From Coccinella septempunctata (Eukaryota > Arthropoda > Insecta > Coleoptera > Coccinellidae), in assembly GCF_907165205.1 (NCBI RefSeq), contig NC_058189.1, positions 20,706,001 through 20,770,000 on the forward strand: a stretch of 64,000 nucleotides of DNA, in the 5' to 3' direction. A model generated the notes under the pieces. It saw only the letters and a list, made by a program, of their open reading frames with translations, was not told the DNA's origin and made no database searches. The translations under genes and the position numbers were made by a program. Shown piece after piece: positions 32,898 through 43,013 of this stretch (position 1 is the stretch's first letter; each line of letters starts with the position of its first letter).

Positions 32898-34185
32898 TGG
32901 GGCAATCAGTGGAACCCCACGTCTCTCACAGAATCTCCAAAGAATTAGAGAGCCCGGGTAGACTTGAATGATCAGTGGAGAAGGGTAGCAGTGAAAACTA
33001 GGGTGGTAGCGTCTTCTTGGTCTCTGCTTTCTGACGGTTTTTGATCGCTCAAAAAGAGTACCTACCTCTTGTGACGAAAATCTAGCTCTAACTGATTTAG
33101 GAAACTGTCTCTCACTGGCAAAAATAACTGGCAACAAAATAAATGTTCAGTCCTTTATTCCTACTGGATTAAATTATATACAGAAACGTACAAGTAATAA
33201 CAAATGTTGATGTCAACTGGCGGCCTGGTCGGTGTGAAATAGACGGTAATTACGGTTAACTTTCGAAATCCTGGCAAGTCACTCCCTCTGTCGGCGGAAA
33301 TCGGTACAGTGGCTGGTCTCAGTCGAATGGCAGTGCACCCTGTCTCTCTCTCTCTCTTTCTCTCTGTTACCCTCTGTCGGCGGAAATCGCTACCGTGGCT
33401 GGTCTCAGCCCAATTTCACTGCTGTCTCTCTCTCTCCCTCTCTCTCTCTGTCTCTCTCTCTGTCACCCTCAAAATGGCTGCCAGTCAGACAGCAGGTCGG
33501 AAGAAACTGTCAACCTGTAACTTGATCGGTCGGAAGTCGGCAATATATTAACAAAATAAGCACCAAAAATACGGTAGGAACACCAGGTCCTCCTGGGACC
33601 CAACGGCGGTCGAATAACTGACGCGGAAGCCGGCACTCTACACAGTCTACGATCACTAGATCAAGTTTAAACGGTAGGTAAGTATTTTCAGCCAGTCTAA
33701 CGGACTCAAGAAAGCGGAAAATAGCCCTCAGGTATGCACTACGGAAGGAACAATAATGCTACAAATGACTTGCCTTAAACTTTCAAACTTCTTGACGTAA
33801 TTTCCAATTCACGGTAATAACACCTTACGCACTTTTCTCGGCAGCTCGATCTCCACTACCTCTTGACCTTCAATGCCGGGCGTCGAAGAAGTTCATACCC
33901 CTCTCCTCGGAAAACTTGCCCCACTATGGGTAACTCATCTCTCCATTGGATACACTCAAATTGTTCGGTCAATCAGCCGGCTCGAAAAGAAACAGAAACA
34001 ACTGAACAGAAGGAAAAACTGAACAAGTTGAAAGACCTCTCTCGACTCAGAAAATGTACGGTTGAACGGAAAGAATTATAAAATATAGGAATTCTGAAAA
34101 CAAAAGACATATACGGTCTCCGCTACAAATATGGGACTGGTCGGTGGAAAACATTGACAGAATATCAATCTGTAAAGACCCCCTA
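32898..34185 (-). repeat. Probable long LTR
   Basis: The 3' end is set by the primer site just below it. The 5' end is a guess from the GGGGG purine tract at about 34180 on the minus strand. A polyadenylation signal (AATAAA on the minus strand) is near 33150, and the region contains two CT-rich microsatellite runs (33344-33365 and 33422-33465). The last ~130 bases recur at 41664-41788. Confidence 0.55.
33344..33465. repeat. (TC)n-rich imperfect microsatellites
   Basis: Two runs of TCTCTC with interruptions are separated by a repeated stretch (ctctgtcggcggaaatcg-like) that occurs twice, at about 33281-33305 and 33371-33395. This is a local duplication within the putative LTR. Confidence 0.8.
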
Positions 34186-34439
34186 TGATAACATAACGGT
34201 TTTCTTCGAAAATATTTCGGTTGATACGTTGAAGTTTTATTTTTCTTTCAACCCCCTGGGTATCGTTGCGGTATTTCTAAATGTCGGTCTTAGCCTGTGA
34301 AAGCTGCGGGGTTATTTACCTCGGCGTTATTTCATGACATGATGAACTCGATCGGTAATTTAAAGCTGTAGGTTGGCGCATCAACCATTTCGGTTAGAAG
34401 ACTTAGCCTTCTCGGATTTTCAAATTGGAAAATTACTCG

Positions 34440-34625
34440 GTCAGGTTCTTAACGGTATATACCTTTCAATCCCAGGGGACTTCAGGTCCTTTATGTGGAT
34501 GTGTCTGACAACCCTACCACTGCCATCCTTGATGTCATACATCACAGGAGAAACTACGTTCATGACGGTATACGGTCCCGAGTGTTTCGGAGCCAACTTG
34601 GCGGCAACTCCCTCCACTCAGGGGC
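34440..34625 (-). pseudogene. Gypsy integrase C-terminal fragment
   Basis: A minus-strand frame reads KLAPKHSGPYTVMNVVSPVM, followed by YDIKDGSGRVVRHIHIKDLK. This pattern (KL.PK..GPY.V..V.SP..Y.I.D...R..HIKDL) is typical of the last domain of Ty3/gypsy integrase. The rest of pol upstream is too damaged to follow. Confidence 0.75.
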
Positions 34626-35114
34626 GGATGGAACCACCGGGAAACCGGGAAAATTCGAAAATATTTCGGTTGATAGGTCTTATTATACAAGTATAGGTGA
34701 AGAAATTTCCTTTTCGTGGCGGGGCAAAATCTGCCTCGTCACATCATATGTTGACTCAGCGCTTATCCCTTTGACCGGAAGCCGCTCACCATATTTCTGT
34801 ATTCGATTTCTTACACGGCCTTCCTGACAACTGCGACACTCTCGACGCGTTTTTCTCCAGAAGACCTATCTGTGAAAAAGAAATGTTTTTTTTCACCTGG
34901 CTCAACCACTCACAGGACTGAGACCCAGAGACATACAATTCAGTGATAACCTCGATCATCACTCTGCCCTTATGAAATTGTATTTATTTATACATAAGTT
35001 TTTCGGGTAGATGACAAGCCTATACACTCGAAGGTTATAGATAACATACATGTATACGTAAACTGATATGGATAAACGAAAATGAAAGCGAAAAATACAA
35101 AACTGAAATATATA
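34626..35114. other. Stretch without clear features
   Basis: Probably degraded internal sequence of the gypsy element at its left part. A 22-bp repeat (TTCGAAAATATTTCGGTTGA...) at 34654-34675 also occurs at 34205-34226. Confidence 0.4.
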
Positions 35115-35159
35115 CAAAAAAAAAAAATTTTATATAACACCACAGTTCCTCATAGAGAG

Positions 35160-37595
35160 GACATCCACCTGTCATAACTGTTTTTGAAACCGTTTACCAA
35201 GGTCGATCGCACTACGCATGAAGGCAGACGGTCCCAGTTTTGAAATATACGGTTAGGGAAGACGTGTTTTGACGTTGGGAGGACCTGAAGTTTTCACGTT
35301 TCAGTTTGAAAATATGCCCTCGCATTCCTCGCAAGTTATTCCTATTCAGAGGAATCATACTGCGAATCCTCTCTCGAAACGAGGAGATCGGGTCACCGCG
35401 CACAAGTCTCTCCTCGAAGAGTGACAAATCCATAACAGAAAGTCGCTGCTCATATGAGTGTCGCATTGGACCATAATGAGCGCGAGTGGACTCAAGAATA
35501 TCGCTGGCGGCCTTCGTGGAGCACCACCAAACTGGACTAGCGTTGGTTGGTTTGAAAATAATCCCGAAAGTTCGGTCATCACAGCCTCTGAAGGATTTAT
35601 TGAACATGTAGGTAAGCTGTTTTGCTTTGGCTGAGATACATTCAATATGGGCTAACCAACTAAGATCTTCCGAAATGGTAACACCAAGGTCTTCAATCTG
35701 GGATACGGGAGTCAGGTATTCAGCACTGATAGTATTATAATGCAAACGAGGGTTGTTTTTGTCTCTGTGAAGTACAAAGCATTTACTTATGTTAAGGGGA
35801 AGCAACCATGTCGGCAAACTGTGACAGGGTGGATTTAAACTGGAGTGGAAGATCGGAGGTGTAAAGAAGAAAGAGAAAAGGCCAGATAGTACCAGCCAAG
35901 CGTATGCATCGCCAACACGCACGCGGTAGGAACGGCCAGTCAGGAAGGCTTTAATCCAAACGAGCAGCTCTCCCCGAACACCAATGTGCTCCAACTTTGC
36001 CAGTAAACGGTTGTGCGGTACCCTGTCGAAAGCTTTGTAGAAATCAAGATATATGACGTCCTTTGGCTGACCGGAGTCCATTGCTTTTGTCCAGTCGGAT
36101 ATGCATGATAGGAGATTTGTTGTTGTAGAGCGTCCAGGAACGAAACCGTGCTGCTCATCAGGAATCAAACCATTGGAAAGATAAAATTCACGAAGCTTTT
36201 CACTAATTCTCCTCTCCATTACCTTTGCAACGTTTGCAACAGCAGGCTTATAGGATGATAGTTTTCAAGGAAAAGCTTGTATCCTTTCTTGTAGATGGGG
36301 GTCACAGTAGCAAAAAGCCAATCCGAGGGAAGTGAACCTGCAATCATGGATTGGCGAAACATGATGGTAAGGGGGATAGATAGGGCACTGGCACAACGGT
36401 TAAGAAGGAAAGGTGTAATTCCATCGCTGCCAGGAGCAGAAGAAATATTGAGCTTAGATAGGTGATGCTTCACCATTGTTTCATTGATTTCAACATTCAG
36501 ATTTCGGAGCAGCATCGGGGAAACTGTGGGGTTGGACAAGGCGGCTCAGGGGAAAAAGATTGAAAAAACGATTTGGCCAGAATGTCCGCCGTCTATTCAA
36601 AGCCGCAACTTAGCTTGCCACAGTCGTCCTTGACGATCGGAACACTCACATTGGTGCTTAAAGATGATCTTACATATTTGAAAAATTTCTTTTTGTTCTA
36701 AGATGAGGCCAGTCCACTCTCAAAGTTCTTCTTCGAATTTCGCAAGGAGGTAGAAACATAATTGGAGTAATTACGATGCACAGTGAAGTCCGCATATTCA
36801 TTAGACTCGTAAAGGTCGTCCATTGCTTGTCAATGCTATCATGTGATGGAAGCAAGGAGTTCCAATCCAATCTCGTCAATTCAGCGGAGATGTTTTCATA
36901 ATCGACCTTATTTATAGTCTTCATATCACGATGGTTGGAATTTGATGAACGAAACTGCAATTCAGTGGAGAGCGTGGCATGATCAGATTTACCAAAGGGA
37001 TGCAGATAGCTGAGGTCTGAGGTGAGCAGAGGGTCAGAGACGAACACCAAGTCCAGACGGGATGGGGTTTGACCTTCTCTAAATCTGGTGGGTTGTGTGT
37101 TACAAGCTGTTGCAAACGGGAGTTAGAAACTAATTCGGCGAAAGGAAATGATGGAGAAGGCGCAGGGGGTAACATGATCATCGGCCACTTCAGGTCGGGA
37201 CAATTGAAGTCACCTGCAATGAAAATATTGTCGTAGGTTCTGGATGCAGAGGTGAGAAATACACAGAGGTCTGTAAATACACCCAACAAAGATTGAAAAT
37301 TGGTTGTTAGAAATTTTCAGGAAAATGTTATCGATGTCGGTCCAAATTTTATGTATAGTTTCAACCCTGTAAAAGTCGGTTATGTGTTTATTGACATATA
37401 TGCAACGCCCCGGTAGCCAAGTGTGTCCTGACTATCGGCCCTTTAGATAGTGTAAGCCAGGATCTGCACAACCGAATCAGGAATCGACGGACGAAGCCAA
37501 GTCTCAGATATGAACATAAGAAGAGGTCGGTGTAACTGCGTATAGATAAGAATTTCAGAGTGCTTCGATGATAAGGACTGTGTGTTTGCATATAT
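35160..37595 (-). pseudogene. ORF2 of element F: endonuclease-reverse transcriptase, broken
   Basis: Endonuclease pieces: YANTQS-like start near 37560, ETWLRP block out of frame near 37480, and FIAGDFNCPDLKWP near 37220. Reverse transcriptase: SSAPGSDGITPFLL (36450), NYHPISLL, then a 335-aa frame (35212-36219) with DEQHGFVPGRSTTTNLL and VIYLDFYKAFDRVPHNRL (motif A). Soon after, RVGDAYAWLVLSG runs into unrelated text: PQGS and the catalytic YADD are missing. The C-terminus resumes at YLTPVSQIEDLGVTISEDLS. Confidence 0.8.
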
Positions 37596-37618
37596 GACGG
37601 GCCAAGAATTCAGGTCAC

Positions 37619-38431
37619 TTAGTTTTTTGATTTCACACTGTTAGATGGAGATGGAATGCTGACGATTTTCGGATTTCCTTCAACATAGTTGATAGTGAGA
37701 TTTGGTTCACCTGCGGATCTCTCTCTCAGCTCTGCTCTCAACGATATTAACTGGGACAATTGTTCCCTGGTTTTGTCGTCCTGAATCTCGACCGAACGGT
37801 ATTGAGAGATGACCCGAATTGAGTTCCTTCTTCTAAGAATCGTCTGAACTATCTCGGGGTTGGTAAAGGACACCCTAATCCAACGAGGACGATTCCTGTC
37901 TCGAGACTGCAGTCTAACTGCGTTGACAATAATGTGCCTACTGGAGAATGCGCTGATGAGATCGCAAATCTTTGAAACGGTGGCAGTGTCAGTAGCTTCA
38001 TCGGATTCAGGAGCGTTAGAAAGAATTAGATTGAATGAACGTTTCACACGATCGATAATCTCCGGAACGATAACTTCCCTCGAATCATTGGCGGAAGACG
38101 TTCTCGAGTCAATATAATTTTTTTAAGTTTTGTCCGACAAAGACGAGATGGTCTCACCGACCGCGACCTGAATATCTTTCATGGTGGCTATTGCGCGCTT
38201 GCAAGAATCAATCTCAGATTTATGAGAGGTTAGAATTTCAGAGTGACTGTCAACAATGGCAGCACACAGGTCGAGGCGAGCCATGAGATCATCCTGCCTC
38301 TTCTCGACACGCTCTAAACTGGCTGTCATCTTGCGCATTTCATCCATCAGGAGCTCGAAATGTTTGGTAGTAAGACTCATCTCGGACGAACCTGATAGTG
38401 GTGACGCAGGTGTGACGTACACAGGAGACAC
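37619..38431 (-). pseudogene. ORF1 of element F, one internal stop
   Basis: One frame of about 271 codons, broken by a single TAA near 38125. Residues 20-100 form a heptad-rich coiled coil (ELLMDEMRKMTASLERVEKR). The second half (from RSFNLILSNAPESDEATDTA) has the RNA-recognition-like fold text seen in ORF1 of CR1- and L1-type elements: NLILSN, VNAVRLQSRD and RPRWIRVSF. Role in the family: an RNA-binding chaperone of the element. Confidence 0.75.
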
Positions 38432-38499
38432 AGCACGACGAGAGCTACCGGAATTACTGCGGAGTAGGCGCTCGCTGGAAGAGCAGGCTGGACAGCACC

Positions 38500-41400
38500 A
38501 TATTCCTTTACTTTCTTTTAGATGTTGATAAACCTATAACTCATACACCACTATCTGATGACAATTTGGATGAAATTGCGTTCGAAACTGTATTCAGAAA
38601 ACGTTCTACAAAAAAGAAATTCGGTACGAATGATGTACAAGGAGATTCAAATAATGGTTTTTCTGGGGCTGAAAGGAGACTATGGATACAACTATATCGG
38701 GTTAAAAGAACATCAACTGCTGACGCTATTAAGAAATATATAGTTGATAAAGCAGGAGACAATGCAAACAATTACAATGTCATAGAAATGCCTTCAGAAG
38801 AAAATCGTTTCAAAAAGTTTTTAGTAACAGCGCCTTTTCAGAGGATAAAAGAATTCTACGATCCCTCCTTTTGGCCGTGTGGAGTTGGTATTACACGATT
38901 TAGTTTCTTGAGGAATCAGACATTTCTGGAACAGAACAAAAATTTATTTTAAATCCCCACAGAAATATACCAGAGATCGCGAAGAAAGAAAATTCTAACA
39001 AGTGGTGTATCATCAACCAAAACATCCAATCTATCGGAAACAGTGTTGACCGACTACAGGATCTACTGGGTGAGCATAACGACTGTCTCTGTATTTGTCT
39101 AACCGAGCATTGGAAAACTGAGGATCAGCTTCTGAATTATGGAGTCCAGGGGTATTCTACAGCAGCGAGCTTTTGCCGCAAGAAGATACACTCCCATGGG
39201 GGTTGTGCTATAATGATGAAAAACTGTTCACCTGTGAGGGAAGGAGTTGATATCAAATACATGGCTATTGAGGGTGTCATTGAGTGCTGTGCATGTGAGT
39301 TCATGATGGGTCATGTTCGGTTTTTATTAATAGCTGTGTACCGCCCACCAACTGAAAATTTGAGTGACTTTCTTGAAGTGTTTGAACGTATTTTGTCAAA
39401 GATTGTTTGTGAGAATGTTAGCATAGTTTTCGCAGGCGACTTCAATGTTCATTTTGATTTGAATACTGCAGATAAGATTGAGTTTTGTTCCTTGATAAAT
39501 TCGTACGATATCTTCCATACTTCAGAGGAGCCTATTCATATAACTGCAACTAGTAGCCACTGTCTGGATAATTTCTTAGTTAGTTCTCGCCTTGAATGTC
39601 ACAATGCCCTTCTTCATACGATGATGTCTGATCACATAGCACAAAAACTTACCATACCATCTAAACTGAATCATTCAATTAATATACAGAAAAGAATATT
39701 CAGCTCTGAGAGCAAACAGGAATTTTTGAGGTGCTTGGGGGACTCCGATTGGAGTCGGGTCACAAGTGTTGACCCAAAGGATGTTAACAGACAGTGGAAT
39801 GTCTTTCAAAATTTGTTTTCTTTTCATTTCGAAAATTGTTTTCCATTCCGAAATGTTTCTTTGAAATCTAAAGGCAAAAATAAGAGATATAATGCTCCCC
39901 AAATTTCTGAATATAAAAAACGACTCGAAACATTGTACGTACTGTGTCATTCAAATAATGACTTCAAAAATATGTACAAAAAAACAAAAATCGAATATAA
40001 CAGACTTCTACAAGAGGAAAAAGCAAATGCATTCTATGATCAAATAATCAACTCGGACAACAAAATTAAAGCAACCTGGCATGTAGTAAATGAAATAAAA
40101 GGTTCTCAAAATCTGAAAAGTAAAGATTTTCCCATCATAGGTGATCCATACATGTTAGCTAATGAGATAAATAAGTACTTAGTAGAAATACCTATTATCC
40201 AGCAATCTAAAATTGATACTCTGCCTTTTGAATGTAATATAGATCCATATGATAAATCAATATTTTTTGTAAAGCCTGTAACTTCTTATGAGGTACTTGA
40301 CGCTGTAAAAGATTTGAAAAACAACCTTAGCTGTGGTGATAAAAATATTCCCAATTCTGTTCTGAAAAGTTGTATTTCATTAATTAATTATCAACCCACT
40401 TACATTCATTATAAATAACTCGATGCGTTTTGGTATTTTCCCTGATCCATTGAAAATTGCTTTGGTGTCACTCGTACACAAGAAAGCAGACACCAGTAAT
40501 ATAGATAATTATCGACCAATAAGTCTTATTTCATCATTTTCAAAAATTTTTGAGAAAATTATGTGTAGTAGACTCATAACATGGCTGAAACATAATGACA
40601 CTTTCAACAAATACCAACATGGATCACAGAAAAGTAAATCCACCCAGACTGCTGTTTTCAACTTTTTGTTGAACATAGTAGATGCTCTGGAGAATCGTGC
40701 AATGGCTATTGGTGTATTTCTCGATTTATCAAAGGCGTATGATTGTCTTGACCATAACATACTCCTAACAAAGGCAGAAAGATATGGTATCAGGGGTCCT
40801 GCCCTGAAATGGCTTCGATCATTTCTTCACAACAGGAAACAACGTGTAGTGATTAAGAAAAACTTCACTGATTTCCAATCTGAATTGCAAACATTTAATA
40901 TAGGAGTACCTCAAGGAAGTGTCGCTGGACCACTGTTGTTCATAATTTACATAAATGATATAGTATTAAGTATTGATCCAGCAGTTTTTAATCCGATTTT
41001 GTATGTGGATGATTCCAATTTTCTGGTTAAGGGGTTGCTGCTACCTGACGTGATAGACAGAGTCTTAAACTGTTGTTACAGCTTGCAACTAGATGGTTTC
41101 ATATGAACAAACTTAATCTCAATAAAGAAAAAACTCAAGTAATGCAATTCATCTCAAGTAAATCTCGTCACAATACGATTTCAATAAACATTGATGACTT
41201 TCAAATAGACTCATCGGAAAATGTGAAATTTCTTGGCCTACATCTTGATAACACATTATGTTGGGATCAACATATAATCCATGTCCTTAGTAAACTCAAC
41301 CAAGCTAGCTATGGTCTTAGAATCATTACTCGATACATGAACTTCAACTCTCTAAAGACTGTCTATCACTCTTCATTTGGGTCTATAATGCGATATGGAA

Positions 41401-41663
41401 TAATTTTCTATGCAAATGGAAGATCGTCCAATTCAGTGTTTATAGCACAGAAAAAAAGGGCATTGAGAATAATATTGAAACTAAATACGCGGGAGTCCTG
41501 TAGAGGTAAATTCAGGTCGAACAAAATTCTTACTTTCCCTGCAATCTTTATTCAAGAATGTCTCTTGTATTTCTTCAAAAATAAACAACAGTTCGAACAT
41601 CTAAAACCGCAATCAAACTATTCCACATGAAATCTCTGCTATAACTATCCACAACATAGACTG
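38500..41663 (+). mobile_element. CR1-like non-LTR retrotransposon, element E (5' truncated)
   Basis: Contains the end of ORF1, then endonuclease and reverse transcriptase with two frameshifts, and stops abruptly at about 41663, where LTR sequence begins. The beginning of ORF1 is absent. It is a different family from F: NYRPISLISSFSKIFEKIM, DLSKAYDCLDHNIL, GVPQGSVAGPLL and YVDDSNFL fit the Daphne/CR1-like branch common in arthropods. The catalytic YVDD is intact, but frameshifts inactivate the copy. Confidence 0.82.
38505..38952 (+). pseudogene. ORF1 end of element E
   Basis: The frame is open from the border, with an ATG at 38566. It has GAERRLWIQLYRVKRTSTAD, then KYIVDKAGD, and KKFLVTAPFQRIKEFYDPSF followed by WPCGVGITRF. 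This small globular domain, following the zinc finger in ORF1 of CR1-like arthropod elements, is usually seen at its C-terminus. The frame stops at 38950. Confidence 0.6.
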
Positions 41664-41700
41664 GACCAAGAAGACGATACCACCCTAGTTTTCACTGCTA
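38955..41700 (+). pseudogene. ORF2 of element E: endonuclease-reverse transcriptase, two frameshifts
   Basis: Open from about 38955 (NPHRNIPEIA) with no methionine until 39213. The endonuclease has INQNIQSIGN, CLTEHWK, AVYRPPTENL, FAGDFNVHFD and a final SDH at about 39630. One-base frameshifts near 40390 and 41085 separate three frames (to 40418, 40423-41106 and 41073-41630). Reverse transcriptase motifs run from NYRPISL through LDLSKAYD, GVPQGSVAG, YVDDSNF and FLGLHLDNTLCW to SSFGSIMRYGIIFYANG. Expected role is target nicking and primed cDNA synthesis. Only frameshifts break it, so decay is moderate. Confidence 0.85.
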
Positions 41701-41860
41701 AACTTCTCACTGATCATTTAAGTCTACCCGGGCTCTCTAATTCTTTGGAGATTCTGTGAAAGACGTGGGGTTTCACTGATTGCCCCACTGGCGCCCGAGC
41801 AAAGGTAAGGAGCGGCTAGGGTGAGAGAAAAGTCTATCACAGTAGGTCTTATTAATTATT
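41664..41860 (+). repeat. LTR end plus primer site, inverted copy of 32830-33020
   Basis: From GACCAAGAAGACG to about 41850 it matches the complement of 32830-33020 at roughly 90% or more. It includes the LTR end (TTTCACTGATTGCCCCA), the site TGGCGCCCGAGCAAAGG at 41789-41805 and some leader. Orientation is opposite to the other copy, so the two primer sites face outwards from the E/F cluster. Confidence 0.75.
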
Positions 41861-42962
41861 AATCCAAAAGACGGAAATAATTCTCTTACCCAGTGCTTAC
41901 AACATGTGGTCGAAAGAACCACCCCACTAAAAAAATCAATAGTTCGGAAAGACGGATTAATTTTCCAAAATCAAGCGCTTTCATTGCGTACTCCTTATTT
42001 GTGCAATTGATAAAAATGTCAATTCGCACAAAATATTGTGTGTAAGGGGTTGTCTGGAAACAGCAATTTCAATATTTCTTGAATTTTTTTAATCTTTAGT
42101 CGCTTTTCAATTGAAACGTTGTCTTGCGTAACCAAAATTTATGTTTTACCACATCAAATTGAGGTCTTGCTCCGCCACTGCAAAAGTAATAGTGAAAATA
42201 TCGGAAAGTAGTTTTTTATGAAATTCCACCATTCTTTTTCTCTTTCACGCCATGGAGCGGAATCTGGAAAAATGATGAATAAACGAATAAAGTATTTAAT
42301 TCGATGAGATGCTTTTATGCATGCAGGTAGGTACTCAAAGTTCCCAATATCGAAGAAAAAATCAAAAAGAACAGCTGCATTTTAACAGTTTTATTCGAAA
42401 AGCCCCATATAAAGCACATCTGAAAAATATCTCAAAATATAATACATAGGAGGGAAACGTGCCCTAGATCTCAGTAATTATTTGAACAATTTTGAATATT
42501 CCCCAAATCTCAATATCATCTACATTTCTACTTTGTCAAGCGTTTACTAACAAATACAACATAATTTGAATAAATACTTTGTGGTTAGACATATAGCAAC
42601 AATTTTCTTCAACTAATCAATAAACAAGATATGGGAATACAAATCTCAATACTAACAGGATATATTATTATTTGATATAAAAATTGTTTTCATATAATAT
42701 AATCATTCAATTCATTCTGAATGGTACATGTTATTAAAAAAGTTCAACTTTTCATTTCCTGAGTTCTGAATATCTCAACAACCTCCAACTAAACTCAAAA
42801 CTGTCAGTACATATTTAAGTTGACTGGGAGCTTTATCCTGCAAATATATAAAATATATAAAAAATTATCGAAAATTCATTCGTGGCAGTTTCGATAAGCT
42901 TGCATTTAATAGTAGTAGTAGGGCACAGTGATGGCGCTTAACATGTATAAGAAATTGGTGAA
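41861..42962. other. 3' flank and probable 3' UTR of the annexin gene
   Basis: No coding frame. The first few hundred bases below 42963 on the minus strand are expected to be annexin 3' UTR. A minus-strand AATAAA lies near 42385 and could be its polyadenylation signal. Confidence 0.45.
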
Positions 42963-43013
42963 TTAGTCGATGATGGCCAAAAGAACTCGTTTGTAGTCTC
43001 CGGACGTATCACC
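42963..43013 (-). CDS. AnxB9: Annexin last coding exon
   Basis: Acceptor TTTTCAG. Sixteen codons GDTSGDYKRVLLAIID then TAA. This is the classic annexin C-terminus. Insect annexin B9 genes can use alternative last exons; none was recognised here. Confidence 0.9.
   Translation of the reverse strand, partial: GDTSGDYKRVLLAIID

Larger units (their letters stand above)
32880..34625 (-). mobile_element. Ty3/gypsy-type retrotransposon end with long LTR
   Basis: On the minus strand the order is: end of pol (34625 to 34440), an LTR of about 1.2-1.3 kb, a primer-binding site, then about 50-70 bases of leader. The pol end is readable as KLAPKHSGPYTV, SPVMYDIKDGSG and HIHIKDLK, the C-terminal domain of gypsy integrase. 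Pol-LTR-leader order means either two tandem elements sharing one LTR or a rearrangement. A long LTR with a Lys-tRNA-type site recalls Osvaldo/Ulysses-group elements, but that is only a suggestion. Confidence 0.65.
35115..38500 (-). mobile_element. CR1-like non-LTR retrotransposon, element F (degenerate)
   Basis: Minus-strand order: ORF1 with coiled coil, endonuclease, reverse transcriptase, then an A-rich 3' end at about 35117-35127. Protein style (IPDSVV in the endonuclease, LDFYKAFDRVPH in the reverse transcriptase, C-terminal NLRGMRGHIFKLKRENFR) fits the CR1-like group found in many animals. The palm of the reverse transcriptase is partly deleted. Its 5' end meets element E near 38500, so F and E lie head to head. 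Confidence 0.8.

Noticed and set aside
33309..33551. 80-codon frame rich in serine and leucine
   Set aside because: Produced by a TC microsatellite inside a probable LTR.
34373..34827. Plus-strand frames of 107 and 110 codons
   Set aside because: They are shadows of the minus-strand gypsy integrase end.
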